Shown here in pieces: positions 36,591 through 44,483 of a stretch of 64,000 nt of DNA. A model generated the notes under the pieces. The model was not told the DNA's origin. It saw only the letters and a list, made by a program, of their open reading frames with translations, and did not search any database. The position numbers and the translations under genes were made by a program. Origin of the DNA: Methylobacterium sp. Leaf123 (GTDB lineage: Bacteria; Pseudomonadota; Alphaproteobacteria; Rhizobiales; Beijerinckiaceae); assembly GCF_001423405.1 (NCBI RefSeq), contig NZ_LMNS01000034.1, forward strand, positions 186,526-250,525, written 5' to 3'. Numbering within the stretch: the first letter of the stretch is position 1; each line of letters starts with the position of its first letter.

Positions 36591-37646
36591 TCAAGATGCG
36601 GTTTGGGCTGGCTTGTTCTTCTTCCATCCCTCTAGTTTCGTGATCGCGCCCGTGGACAGGCCCGCTCTGTCGGCCTCACGGGTGTAGCGTTCAGCCTCGG
36701 CCAAGGTGCTGTGGCCGAGCACGGCCATGATCTCGTGCGGGGAGCACCCTGCCTCGGCGAGACGGCGCCCGGCGGCCTTGCGCAGGCCATGCGGTTGCGC
36801 GTCGAGCGGCAGGCTGGCTGCGGTGATGGCGTCCCGCATGAACCCCGAGTATCCGTCCACCGTGAAGGGTTTGCCGTACTCGGTGTTGAGGATGGTGGCG
36901 TGCTGGCGTGCCGTCTGGGCGAGGACTTCCCGCAGCTCGATGTGCAGCGGGATGTCGATCTTGGCGCCGGTCTTCTGCTGAACGACGCGGATGCGATCGC
37001 CCTTCACGTCGGCCCATGTCATCCGGTGCACGTCGGAGCGACGCTGGCCGGTGAAGAGCTGAAGCGCGTAGGCGAGCCGCTGTTTGCTGCCGACCGGCCA
37101 GTGCGCCTCGAACTGCGCGATCTCATCATCTGTCCACGACCGGATTTCACCGATTTTGGGACGGCGGATCGCGACGGATGGATCCGAACTGAGCCACCCG
37201 AGCACGATGGCGCGCCGGATCAGGATGCGCAGCTTCTTCAGGGTGTCGAGCGCCGCACCGGGCTTGTCCGCGAGGGGGTCGAGGAAGGCCTTCACGATGC
37301 GCCCGTGAGTCAGGCCGGCAACCATGCGGTGCCCGTGCTCGATGCGGATTATCTCCAGGCGCCGCCGGTAGCCGTCCTTTGTCGTATCGCGCAGGCCGAT
37401 GTAGTCGGCGCTCTTCTTGTACGACTGAATCAGCGCCTCGATGCTCCCCGGCGTGGCCACCGGGCGCTTCGGAGCCGCTTTCACAATGCGGCCGGCAAGA
37501 GCCTCTTGGTAGGCCGAAAGGAATTCCTCCGAGCCTATGGGGCCGGGCAGAGGTACGCGAGGTCCCTTATCTTTGCGGAAGTAGAGCCTCAGTTTCCCGT
37601 GGCGGTCTCGGAAGGCTTCGACGTAGGGCGGCTTGCTACGCGGCAT
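36591..37646 (-). CDS. int: tyrosine-recombinase integrase
   Basis: This recombinase should integrate and excise the element at tRNA-Glu. The 351-residue protein has an Arm-binding and SAM-like N-terminal half (about 65-165) and a catalytic half with LFTGQRRSD (R202), HGLRKAAGRR (H286, R289), GHSTLAEAERYT (H312, nucleophile Y321). The ATG at 37646 (MPRSKPPYVE) is preferred over an upstream in-frame ATG. It overlaps the AlpA-like gene by 11 nt. In the circular form its stop would be 37 nt before the start of the reconstituted att-spanning gene. Confidence 0.93.
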   Translation of the reverse strand: MPRSKPPYVEAFRDRHGKLRLYFRKDKGPRVPLPGPIGSEEFLSAYQEALAGRIVKAAPKRPVATPGSIEALIQSYKKSADYIGLRDTTKDGYRRRLEIIRIEHGHRMVAGLTHGRIVKAFLDPLADKPGAALDTLKKLRILIRRAIVLGWLSSDPSVAIRRPKIGEIRSWTDDEIAQFEAHWPVGSKQRLAYALQLFTGQRRSDVHRMTWADVKGDRIRVVQQKTGAKIDIPLHIELREVLAQTARQHATILNTEYGKPFTVDGYSGFMRDAITAASLPLDAQPHGLRKAAGRRLAEAGCSPHEIMAVLGHSTLAEAERYTREADRAGLSTGAITKLEGWKKNKPAQTAS

Positions 37647-37944
37647 CGATGTCGTCCCAGCTGGTGTCCTGGAGCGCATCATTGCCGTCCACGGGCAGGC
37701 TGTCTGCCGCGGCGTCCAACTCGCGCACGCACCATACCTTGCGGGCGTCGATCCGACGGGGGCGCGGCATCCGACCGTCCTTCACCAGCTCATCGAACTT
37801 GTTCGGCGAGAGGCAGACATAGGCAGCCGCACCCTCCCGGCTGACGAGCCGGGGCGCAAGGTTGGGGGGAAGGGCGAACTGACGTGCCATCGGCCTTTTC
37901 GGGAAGTGGAAAGCGCCAAACCGGCTTGGTGAGTCTTCGTCCAT
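37636..37944 (-). CDS. AlpA/excisionase-like helix-turn-helix protein
   Basis: The 102-residue protein has a short MerR/AlpA-type winged helix (about residues 33-75, LVSREGAAAYVCLSPNKFDELVKDGRMPRPRRI). A conserved VWCVRELDAAADSLP tail follows, which is common for the small regulator just upstream of alphaproteobacterial integrases. It is probably a directionality factor or activator of int. It overlaps int, so the two are translationally coupled. Confidence 0.8.
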   Translation of the reverse strand: MDEDSPSRFGAFHFPKRPMARQFALPPNLAPRLVSREGAAAYVCLSPNKFDELVKDGRMPRPRRIDARKVWCVRELDAAADSLPVDGNDALQDTSWDDIDAA

Positions 37945-37977
37945 CGGGCCAGCGCGGATGCGAAGGCTGGCCGCGCC

Positions 37978-38499
37978 CTATGCCTTCCCGCCGGAAGCCA
38001 AATCAGGAGTGCCGGCCAAATGCTCGCGCATGCGGCGCAGAGCCGTCGCAATTACCTCGTCAAGGGAGACGATCAGGACGGCCGGAGCCGGCAGCGGAGC
38101 AGAGGCATCCGCCTGAAGCTCAACGTGCCAGCCAAACGCGTAAGAAGCATCCGGCCATACGATCAGGCGAAGCCCTCTGAAGACTTCGATGACACCCGCG
38201 TCGTCCAGATCCTTGTTCCGCTGCCCGATCTCGTGTGGGACCTTGAATAGGGGGTCGAGCACGGCCTGCCGCGCCTGCCGGCTCGCCTCCTCGACCTTCA
38301 AGCCGAAATCGACCAGCTTCCGCGTGATCGCGAGGATCGCGATGTCCACGACATCGAACTCCTTCCAGCCGCTCTCGGGCTCAGAGCCGGGGAAGCCAAG
38401 CTGCCCGCGGGCGAGCCAGTTGCGCAGCGATTTGGGTGTGGTGTCGATGGCGTAGGCGGCCGTCGAGAATCGAATTTTCCGTTCGACGATGGATGCCAT
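37978..38499 (-). CDS. MerR-like helix-turn-helix regulator
   Basis: The 173-residue protein begins with a MerR-type DNA-binding segment (KIRFSTAAYAIDTTPKSLRNWLARGQLGFPG), followed by WKEFDVVDIAILAITRKLVDFGLKVEEASRQARQ, typical of phage-borne MerR-like regulators. A C-terminal domain of about 90 residues (LRLIVWPDASYAFGWHVEL) is not recognised and could bind an effector. It lies upstream of the AlpA-like gene on the same strand, 33 bp apart. Its position suggests a role in the lysogenic or excision switch. Confidence 0.72.
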   Translation of the reverse strand: MASIVERKIRFSTAAYAIDTTPKSLRNWLARGQLGFPGSEPESGWKEFDVVDIAILAITRKLVDFGLKVEEASRQARQAVLDPLFKVPHEIGQRNKDLDDAGVIEVFRGLRLIVWPDASYAFGWHVELQADASAPLPAPAVLIVSLDEVIATALRRMREHLAGTPDLASGGKA

Positions 38500-38569
38500 C
38501 GAATGTCCTCCACTGAGTCCTTTTGTGGATACACTCAGCAGAGAACTTTCGTCAAGCCGTGACTCAACT

Positions 38570-38752
38570 TCAAGGCCGATGAACGAGGGTCAGCCGACCC
38601 GCCGCGATCTCGCTTTCGAGCCGATCCAAGCACTCGCCGGCCCGCCGGTGGTGCGCCTCGGAGGTCAGCCACAGCCGGCGCGCCTCCTCGGCGTGGTGGC
38701 GTGCCTGCCAGATCAGGATGCGGGTGCGGAGATAGACGAGGACGGCCATCAC
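38570..38752 (-). CDS. small helical hypothetical protein
   Basis: The 60-residue protein has a hydrophobic start (MMAVLVYLRTRILIWQARH) and a His/Glu/Arg-rich amphipathic helix (AEEARRLWLTSEAHHRRAGECLDRLESEIA). It could be a membrane-associated helical hairpin. It starts at the stop of the 131-residue gene upstream, implying coupling. Function is unknown. Confidence 0.55.
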   Translation of the reverse strand: MMAVLVYLRTRILIWQARHHAEEARRLWLTSEAHHRRAGECLDRLESEIAAGRLTLVHRP

Positions 38753-39144
38753 GCAGTCCTCCGCTGAACGGACGCATACGCGTGGTTCAGGGCCCGCGAG
38801 AGAGCGCCGAGCTTGTCCACGGCATATTCGAGCGCGTCGGCGTGATCCTCGGAGAGGAGGCAGGCGCGGGCCGCGCTGCGCCTACTCACCGTCTGAGCGA
38901 CCACCATGTCCGTGATGCGGGCCATGGCGGTGAGTTCGGCTACGACCTCTTCGAGGTCGAGGTAGGCTCGCGCGAGGCGGCGATCACTGTGGCAGGCCGG
39001 TTCCGGCTTGGGTACGTCAAGCGTAGGGAGAAGCACCGCGTCGAGATCGACCGTGATGCCGCGCTCGGCGAAATGGCGCTCCAGCGCTTGGCGGATGGCG
39101 ACGATCGGATCGGGCGCGGGTGTGCTATTGGCATGGTCAGCCAT
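38749..39144 (-). CDS. hypothetical protein of the element
   Basis: The 131-residue protein is mostly helical in appearance (PDPIVAIRQALERHFAERGITVDLDAV; LARAYLDLEEVVAELTAMARITD; EDHADALEYAVDKLGALSRALNHAYA), with no membrane or signal segment. No family is recognised. It is first in a minus-strand run leading to int and is divergent from the ribbon-helix-helix gene, sharing the dyad-rich region 39175-39250. Confidence 0.6.
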   Translation of the reverse strand: MADHANSTPAPDPIVAIRQALERHFAERGITVDLDAVLLPTLDVPKPEPACHSDRRLARAYLDLEEVVAELTAMARITDMVVAQTVSRRSAARACLLSEDHADALEYAVDKLGALSRALNHAYASVQRRTA

Positions 39145-39174
39145 TCGCGATCTCCTTGGGATCGTGGGCGGTTA

Positions 39175-39208
39175 GGGCCGACTCGGTGCTGGAACACCTA
39201 GTCGGCCC
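39175..39208. promoter_or_regulatory. 14-bp hyphenated dyad between divergent genes
   Basis: gggccgactcggtg (39175-39188) and cacctagtcggccc (39195-39208) match in all but one internal pair around a 6-nt centre. Its place between divergent transcription units suggests an operator; it could also form a hairpin. Confidence 0.55.
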
Positions 39209-39219
39209 GACCAGTTTCT

Positions 39220-39250
39220 GATATTGATTACACATGGCATTGTCAATATC
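39220..39250. promoter_or_regulatory. 8-bp dyad flanking the RHH start codon
   Basis: gatattga (39220-39227) and tcaatatc (39243-39250) form a perfect inverted repeat centred on the ATG at 39234. Ribbon-helix-helix proteins usually bind such AT-rich dyads at their own promoters, so autorepression is likely. Confidence 0.5.
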
Positions 39251-39437
39251 GAAAACTAAAGGCAAAGGCGGCCGCCCGCGCACTGACGCGACCCCGATAA
39301 TGGTGCGGGTCTACCCCGATCAGCTCGCCGCCCTCGATGCCTGGATTGCTGTGCAACCTGAGCCGAAGCCATCACGGCCTGAGGCTATCCGTAAAGCCTT
39401 TGGCGAGCACCTGAAGGCGCAGGGCTACCTCAAGTGA
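39234..39437 (+). CDS. ribbon-helix-helix DNA-binding protein
   Basis: The 67-residue protein has a basic N-terminal arm (SISKTKGKGGRPRTDAT), a beta-strand IMVRVYPDQLAALDAWIAVQ and a second helix SRPEAIRKAFGEHLKAQ. This is the RHH pattern used by antitoxins and phage repressors. No toxin gene is directly attached. It overlaps the next gene by 4 nt. A diverged relative follows at 39873. Confidence 0.75.
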   Translation: MALSISKTKGKGGRPRTDATPIMVRVYPDQLAALDAWIAVQPEPKPSRPEAIRKAFGEHLKAQGYLK

Positions 39438-39883
39438 GAACCCTCGCAATGTGTGTGGCTGCGGCCGCATGCATCATCGTCTCTCACCCTCAGTGCCACG
39501 CTATAGAGTTCGAGGACCCGCCCTATCGAGTGAAGCGACTTCTTCGAGGATGCTGGACGAAGGACGTGCCCCCGAAGGACGGCCGGCGCTGGGGCTCGTC
39601 AGCAACTATGTGTTTCATGGAAGGACGCACGATCGGCGGCGGGTACGTGGATGCCGGGCATGGTGGTGACTTCTGCGAACGCTACCGCGTCGATGGCCGG
39701 CGCCTCGCCATGCGGGACAATAACGGCAATGCCGAGCGGTGCCTCTACCACGTGGCGGAGGATCGCAGCTCACTAGCCCTCGGCGATTGCAGGAGGGCGG
39801 GCGAGTGGAAGCGTGACGGTCAGTTCACGCTTCATGGTTGGCCATGCAGAATACAGCAGGAAATCGAGACAGATGACGAGTGA
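39434..39883 (+). CDS. secreted cysteine-containing hypothetical protein
   Basis: The 149-residue protein has a signal peptide (MRTLAMCVAAAACIIVSHPQCHA). The mature domain begins PYRVKRLLRGCWTKDVPP and ends HGWPCRIQQE, with cysteines in GCW, TMCF, DFCERY, RCLY, GDCR and WPC; these are paired-looking. It is translationally coupled to the RHH gene upstream and overlaps the second RHH gene downstream. Function is unknown; it is one of several exported proteins in the element. Confidence 0.65.
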   Translation: MRTLAMCVAAAACIIVSHPQCHAIEFEDPPYRVKRLLRGCWTKDVPPKDGRRWGSSATMCFMEGRTIGGGYVDAGHGGDFCERYRVDGRRLAMRDNNGNAERCLYHVAEDRSSLALGDCRRAGEWKRDGQFTLHGWPCRIQQEIETDDE

Positions 39884-40073
39884 CTCGACTGTTGTTGCTC
39901 AAATCCAAGTCGCATCATCTGCCTCACAGCAGGACAAGAGCTTCGATGCCTGGATCTTTGCTCAGTCGGATCCGAAGCCGTCCCGGCTGGAGGCGATCCG
40001 CCACGCTCTAGCGAATTGGCTCACCGGCCAGGGCCGTGTGCAGAACCGGGATGATCCTGAGGGAGTGAATTGA
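39873..40073 (+). CDS. second ribbon-helix-helix-like protein
   Basis: The 66-residue frame (MTSDSTVVAQIQVASSASQQDKSF...) shares FDAWIFAQSDPKPSRLEAIRHALANWL with the first RHH protein (LDAWIAVQPEPKPSRPEAIRKAFGEHL), so they are probably paralogues. The basic N-terminal arm is missing and the strand is less clear. The start at 39873 lies within the preceding gene. It overlaps the TTG of the next gene by 4 nt. Confidence 0.6.
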   Translation: MTSDSTVVAQIQVASSASQQDKSFDAWIFAQSDPKPSRLEAIRHALANWLTGQGRVQNRDDPEGVN

Positions 40074-40402
40074 CCCTGCCGTCGAACGGACCGCCAAACC
40101 CCATCGCAGAAATCGTGTCCCAGCATCGCGCTCTGGCTGTGTTGCGCATTCTGATCAACGACACGGTCAACGGCCGGACGAATGACCGAGTGCTATCCGA
40201 CGCACTCGACACATGGGGCCTTAGATGCAGCTTGGCCGCTCTCCAAGCTAGCATTCGGCATCTAGAGCATTCGGGTCTGATCACGACAAGCTCAGCTGGC
40301 GACATACGCGTGATCAGCATCACGCGAGAGGGCCAGGAGGTAGCGACCGGCAAACAAAAAGCGGACGGCGTACTGCCGTTCTCAGCTGACTGCCCGTATT
40401 GA
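40070..40402 (+). CDS. winged-helix DNA-binding protein (Mu-like phage type)
   Basis: The 110-residue protein starts at a TTG overlapping the previous stop. It shows a winged-helix pattern: AVLRILINDTVNGRTNDRVLSDALDTWGLRCSLAALQASIRHLEHSGLITTSSAGDIRVISITREGQEVATG. Similar small proteins lie in the early regions of transposable Mu-like phages (from memory). It is last in a four-gene coupled run beginning at 39234. Target is unknown. Confidence 0.6.
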   Translation: MTLPSNGPPNPIAEIVSQHRALAVLRILINDTVNGRTNDRVLSDALDTWGLRCSLAALQASIRHLEHSGLITTSSAGDIRVISITREGQEVATGKQKADGVLPFSADCPY

Positions 40403-40481
40403 GCTATATTTCGATACCTTGAATACGGTGAATGCATGCGATTCATCATGCCCTCGCATACATTCACCGTCCTCTGAGATC

Positions 40482-41483
40482 TTACGGCCAAGTAGCAACC
40501 TGTTTCAGGGTTTCCACTATCTGCTCGAAGTGCTCATCCGACTCCGCAGCAGTTCTGATATGTGCGCCAGTGAGCCCGTGCGCAGACCGAAGGTCGTATA
40601 CCGGAAGTCGCGCATTGAGAGAATATGGAATGAGGCTATGAAGATTTGGAATTTGACCCAATTTGTATATCTCGTCATCCCATAATACAACTTGATCGCT
40701 TGGCAACTTGGAAACAATATTTTCCCTAATAGCCGGCTCAAGACGCCTTCCGTAGATTCTCCATCCTGCTGTCATGCCAGATGCTCCAGTCGAGCGCTGA
40801 TTGTGCATCTGCACCACGTAACCGAGATATGAGGGGCGCCCAGCGGGGATCGAAAGACTCCCGCCTCCCGCCCAAGCTGCGTTGCACTGATCCCATTCCC
40901 TACGCCAGCCAACAAGTTTATTTCCCAGATTTTCTGTTCCTTGAATTGAAAATAGATCTGGTGCAACCGGAGTTATAAAATAGCCACTTGAAGCCAAAAT
41001 AGCTCTGTTCAAAGCCCCCAAATTAGGACCAAGATCAATCAAAACTATATCGGCGTTGATACTACTGCTAGCGAACTCGATGTAGCGATGGATCGCAGAC
41101 TGAGCCCGAAGGTCCGGCTCGCTGCCTCCTTTTGCGCTATTCCATGTGTCGCCTAGTCGATCTTCGAAATCGCTAAGCCTCATGTCCCCAGGGACTAGGT
41201 AGAGTTCATATTCATTTCTAATTTTCGTTGGCGCTCGATTTCTGATATCGCCCGTCGTCCGATACACAGGGAGGATATTTTGGAAAATACTATTTCCCAG
41301 ATCGCCCCATGATCGCCGAATAGCGCTATCCCGCATTGAATAAGAACTCAGATTGCATTGCGGATCACAATCGACCATTAATATGTTTAGGCCGTCGCGG
41401 GCTAATAGATTGGCAACATGGTACATATATGTAGTCTTGCCGACGCCGCCTTTATTATTGAATATACTGATTATTTTCGACAT
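40482..41483 (-). CDS. orphan ParA/Soj-type ATPase
   Basis: The 333-residue protein begins MSKIISIFNNKGGVGKTTYM, with the deviant Walker A KGGVGKTT (11-18). VDCDPQCNLSSY and the Walker B-like ADIVLIDLGPNLGALNRA follow, then FITPVAPDLFSIQGTENL. The C-terminal 120 residues are longer than in plasmid ParA. No ParB gene or obvious parS array is nearby. The gene is AT-rich relative to the rest of the element, so it probably arrived separately. Roles could be element segregation while circular, or an NTPase-based defence function. Confidence 0.8.
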   Translation of the reverse strand: MSKIISIFNNKGGVGKTTYMYHVANLLARDGLNILMVDCDPQCNLSSYSMRDSAIRRSWGDLGNSIFQNILPVYRTTGDIRNRAPTKIRNEYELYLVPGDMRLSDFEDRLGDTWNSAKGGSEPDLRAQSAIHRYIEFASSSINADIVLIDLGPNLGALNRAILASSGYFITPVAPDLFSIQGTENLGNKLVGWRREWDQCNAAWAGGGSLSIPAGRPSYLGYVVQMHNQRSTGASGMTAGWRIYGRRLEPAIRENIVSKLPSDQVVLWDDEIYKLGQIPNLHSLIPYSLNARLPVYDLRSAHGLTGAHIRTAAESDEHFEQIVETLKQVATWP

Positions 41484-41770
41484 GTTGCGTCCTGGGTCAC
41501 TCGGCCGTGATGCCCACGAGATTACCATCTGTGATACGTGTTTGCATCCGCAGAGTTCATGGAATGAGATGTCGATGCTGAGGTGGAGTGTCCCCTGAGC
41601 CAGCCGCCAATCCTGGATGCTGGCATCCCCAGCCGCCCCACTTTCGGACGGTCAGCGCGTCTCAAGACAGCGCCACAATGTTTTCTGACACCACCTCACC
41701 CGGCGGTGTCGGCTGCCGCCCGGCTACTGGGCGCTCGGTGGTAACAATCTCGACGATTACATCGCTCAGG

Positions 41771-41854
41771 ATGCTGCCGAGAATGCAACTCGCGCTCCTT
41801 GCGTGCGTCCCGCTGCTGAACGCACCTGCCTCGGCCCAGGCTGGCAGCAAGTGA
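41771..41854 (+). pseudogene. signal-peptide-like stub
   Basis: A 27-residue frame, MLPRMQLALLACVPLLNAPASAQAGSK, is essentially a signal peptide with a cleavage site and then a stop. It is likely the remnant of a truncated exported protein. The rest of 41484-41935 holds no gene I can support. Confidence 0.3.
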
Positions 41855-41935
41855 CGTGAGCATGAATCATCGTGTGTCGCCTCCCTTGTTGGCATCGAGG
41901 CCAGCGCTGCGATTGAATGGATAGGGGGATCTGAG

Positions 41936-42337
41936 ATGGCTTGGTATTCGACCACACTCGCTGGCGTTGCCCTTATCGTCGCGGCCTCATGCACGACCGC
42001 GTCAGCGCAGATGCCGAAGCGGGTCGGCGCGTGCTCCACCAGCACCATCAAGGCCATCGGCACCCGGTTCAGCGACAAGCTGGTCGAGCCGAAGCAGGGT
42101 GAGCCGGGCGAGGGGACGAGCGTCGAGCTCGGCAACGGCGTCTACGGGATCTCCTACGATTACGTGCCGCAGGTCGGCCGCTCGCGGATCGGCGATAGGG
42201 TGATGACCTGCCTCGCATCCGTCCCGAAGGGCTGCCCCAAGGGCGACAACCGCGGCAAGTTCTACACGACGACGAACCTGCGGACCCAGGAGTCGTGGAC
42301 GCTACCGGATTCGCAGCATATGTGCGGCGGCGCTTGA
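41936..42337 (+). CDS. secreted hypothetical protein
   Basis: The 133-residue protein has a signal peptide (MAWYSTTLAGVALIVAASCTTASAQ). The mature domain contains KRVGACSTSTIKAIGTRF, GTSVELGNGVYGISYDYVP, RVMTCLASVPKGCPKGD and YTTTNLRTQESWTLPDSQHMCGG. Four cysteines may form two disulfides. The final part (QESWTLPDSQHMCGGA) looks like a recurrent motif of short alphaproteobacterial secreted proteins. Function is unknown. It is one of the exported cargo genes. Confidence 0.7.
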   Translation: MAWYSTTLAGVALIVAASCTTASAQMPKRVGACSTSTIKAIGTRFSDKLVEPKQGEPGEGTSVELGNGVYGISYDYVPQVGRSRIGDRVMTCLASVPKGCPKGDNRGKFYTTTNLRTQESWTLPDSQHMCGGA

Positions 42338-42416
42338 ACGCTTCGGGTGTCCGAGGCTGTTTGCCAGAGTGCTGCTGATCTCCCTCAGGAGCCCTTCCGG
42401 AGTGCAGGAGCGTGCC

Positions 42417-42677
42417 ATGGCGGTACCTGACCGCGAGCTTGAATTCTCTCCGCTATCCGGCCGGGCGACCCGCGACGGCGTGACGGTGCAGGTCCACATC
42501 TACCGCTTCGCCGGCACCGACGACGGCTGGACGCTTGAGGTGGTCGACCACGAGGATGGATCGACGGTCTGGAACGGGCTCTTCGACACAGACGTCGAGG
42601 CCTATGAGGCCTTCGAGCAATGCATCCGAAAGGACGGCATCAGGACATTCACGGAGGATGCGCCGACGTGGCACTGA
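42417..42677 (+). CDS. hypothetical protein
   Basis: The 86-residue protein (MAVPDRELEFSPLSGRATRDG...) has alternating strand-like segments (VTVQVHIYRF, WTLEVVDHEDGSTVW) and a C-terminal helix (VEAYEAFEQCIRKDG), typical of small alpha/beta rhizobial hypotheticals. The ATG at 42417 is preferred to one at 42369. It is cytoplasmic. The function is not known. Confidence 0.6.
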   Translation: MAVPDRELEFSPLSGRATRDGVTVQVHIYRFAGTDDGWTLEVVDHEDGSTVWNGLFDTDVEAYEAFEQCIRKDGIRTFTEDAPTWH

Positions 42678-42748
42678 TGGAGAACGCAGCTGCCATCCTC
42701 ATAGAGGAGAACGGCGAGGAGCCTGGGGTGCGGCTGAAGAAAAGCTGA
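42668..42748 (+). pseudogene. 3' remnant of an XRE-type regulator
   Basis: The 26-codon frame ends AILIEENGEEPGVRLKKS. This matches the conserved C-terminal tail (EFIEENGGGPGVRL-type) of small alphaproteobacterial XRE regulators, such as the intact one at 3157-3483. The helix-turn-helix is gone, so this is a decayed fragment abutting the previous gene. Confidence 0.45.
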
Positions 42749-42938
42749 GCCACCGTTCGGCGTTCAGCGATTGCGCCAATCAGCGGATTTGCCGTGACGA
42801 AAAATTAGCCTGGCGAGGGAACCGGTACTCCAATGGCGCATTTTATCGTTGACTGAGGTGCTCCAACGGCGTACTTCGTTACCTGTGGCGGACGCTCGAG
42901 CCTTCGGGGCGGGCGTGTAGGCTGGAGTTCATTTAGTC

Positions 42939-43319
42939 ATGTTCAATGCCGGCTCGTACATGATTACTATTGCGGAGGTTGGCGCATTCTCGGACGAGGC
43001 AGGTCAGATCTTCACGCGGCAAGAGTATGAAGATCTTGTCCTGTTTCTTGCGGATCATCCGGACGCAGGCGAGATCATCCCGGGAACTGGAGGCGTGCGA
43101 AAAGTGCGCTGGCCTGCCCGAGGACAGGGCAAGCGCGGTGGGGCGCGAGTGATCTACTACTTTCGCGACCTGAACGTGCCCGTTTATCTCTTGGCAGTCT
43201 ACGCTAAGGGCGAAAAACTTAACCTCACTCAGAAGGAAAAACGCCAGATGGAAAAGCTAGTTGATCAGATAGTTGAAACGACGATGGCAAGTCGCCTGCG
43301 GGTTATCAGGCGGGCCTAA
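42939..43319 (+). CDS. higB: RelE/HigB-type toxin
   Basis: The 126-residue protein matches the HigB2/RelE-like mRNA-interferase fold: FTRQEYEDLVLFLADHPDAGEIIPGTGGVRKVRWPARGQGKRGGARVIYYFRD...VYLLAVYAKGEKLNL. RelE-type toxins cleave mRNA in the ribosomal A site; the basic KVRW and GKRGG residues fit RNA binding. It precedes its antitoxin by 39 bp, the higBA order. An ATG at 42960 is an alternative start. Confidence 0.85.
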   Translation: MFNAGSYMITIAEVGAFSDEAGQIFTRQEYEDLVLFLADHPDAGEIIPGTGGVRKVRWPARGQGKRGGARVIYYFRDLNVPVYLLAVYAKGEKLNLTQKEKRQMEKLVDQIVETTMASRLRVIRRA

Positions 43320-43358
43320 GGCCCGCCCAGCGCACTCGGGGGACTAAAGAGGTTTATC

Positions 43359-43694
43359 ATGTCTGGTCGCAAAATAATTACTGGTCTGACGCAGGCGTTG
43401 GCGCACGCGCAGGGCGAGGCGACCAATATCCGCGAACGCCGCATCAAGGTTGAGGACAGTGTAAACGTTCGAGAGATTCGCAAAAAGCTCTCACTCACTC
43501 AGCACGAATTCGCGCTGCAGTTCGGATTTAGCGTTGCTGCTGTCCGTCATTGGGAGCAAGGAAGCCGGGTTCCGGAGATGTCGGCCAGGGTTTTGCTAAC
43601 GCTGATCGATCGAGACCCTTCCTATGTTCGTCGCGCTCTTGGCATGGATGAGGAGCTGCCTCAACCTGCTCAAAAGAAGTGCGCCTGCGGATAG
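43359..43694 (+). CDS. higA: HigA-type XRE antitoxin
   Basis: The 111-residue protein has a variable N-terminal part and an XRE helix-turn-helix (about 48-95, VREIRKKLSLTQHEFALQFGFSVAAVRHWEQGSRVPEMSARVLLTLI). It should neutralise the upstream toxin and repress the pair. A GGG-rich stretch precedes the ATG. It ends with KKCACG. Confidence 0.85.
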   Translation: MSGRKIITGLTQALAHAQGEATNIRERRIKVEDSVNVREIRKKLSLTQHEFALQFGFSVAAVRHWEQGSRVPEMSARVLLTLIDRDPSYVRRALGMDEELPQPAQKKCACG

Positions 43695-43884
43695 CAGCAG
43701 TCGCCAATCGCAATAACCATCGGATGAAGAACGGCCGCCGGGTCTGGTACACCCGACGGCCTGAAAGATCCGACCCGCATGACTGACAGCCGGGCGCGGG
43801 ACAGGCTGTGTGACAGCAACGCCATAATGGCGCTCACATGCCTTTGGTCAAGCCCGGCTCCAACTCAAAAGGAGTGAGCTGGCC

Positions 43885-44169
43885 ATGCCAAGCTTCGATG
43901 TTGCACACCTGCATAAGCAGGGGCAGGATATGATTATCTTTCCGCTAGATCGGTCGTTCGGATATAAGTCCGATCGTGAGCAGTCCGAAATTTTGGCGGA
44001 GTTGGAGGAGCGGGCCAACAACGCCGGCCTGCGCGGCACGGCAGTAGCTGTCTGGGATGGCGGCGGTGGTCGATCGGCATTTCGTGCACCACGGCCGTGG
44101 CACCCTTTTTTCAGCACCTTTGGTCTGCGTGACGTCCTCCGAAATGTAAACAAGCAGATCAGCTGGTAG
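43885..44169 (+). CDS. hypothetical protein
   Basis: The 94-residue protein (MPSFDVAHLHKQGQDMIIFPLDRSFGYKSDREQSEILAELEERANNAGL...) has a strong ribosome site (AAAAGGAG) before its ATG. The composition fits a small alpha/beta protein; it ends FSTFGLRDVLRNVNKQISW. I recognise it as a type often found in Methylobacterium and Bradyrhizobium accessory regions but with no known function. Confidence 0.6.
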   Translation: MPSFDVAHLHKQGQDMIIFPLDRSFGYKSDREQSEILAELEERANNAGLRGTAVAVWDGGGGRSAFRAPRPWHPFFSTFGLRDVLRNVNKQISW

Positions 44170-44443
44170 GCCCGGTGGCCCTGTTGTCGCTGGGCGAGGC
44201 GCAAGCTTCGCTCAGCGCAACTCGCTTAAGCGAACTCAAAACTCTGCTTAGGCCTGCGCGACCGGTAGCTCGGAGACCTGCATCGTGTAACGCGGCGTGC
44301 GCATCTCGCAACTCGTCGTCCAGGCGCGTCGCTTCTGCGCGAAAGTGGGCCGCGCCGGCAGCACACTGCCGAGACCGAAGCAGGCGTTGCAGGCGTCCAG
44401 CGCCCCATGAGCCGGCTTGCATGCTCGCGGTCAAGCCGGCCAA
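44159..44443 (-). CDS. doubtful helical hypothetical protein
   Basis: The 94-residue frame contains AHFRAEATRLDDELRDAHAALHDAGLRATGRAGLSRVL, which is plausible for a coiled-coil protein. The start is weak, and the end overlaps the previous gene by 11 nt on the opposite strand. It may be chance GC-rich sequence. Confidence 0.25.
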   Translation of the reverse strand: MAGLTASMQAGSWGAGRLQRLLRSRQCAAGAAHFRAEATRLDDELRDAHAALHDAGLRATGRAGLSRVLSSLKRVALSEACASPSDNRATGPTS

Positions 44444-44483
44444 TCAGCATACGAGGCCCACGGCCGTGGCGCAGACTGTGCGA

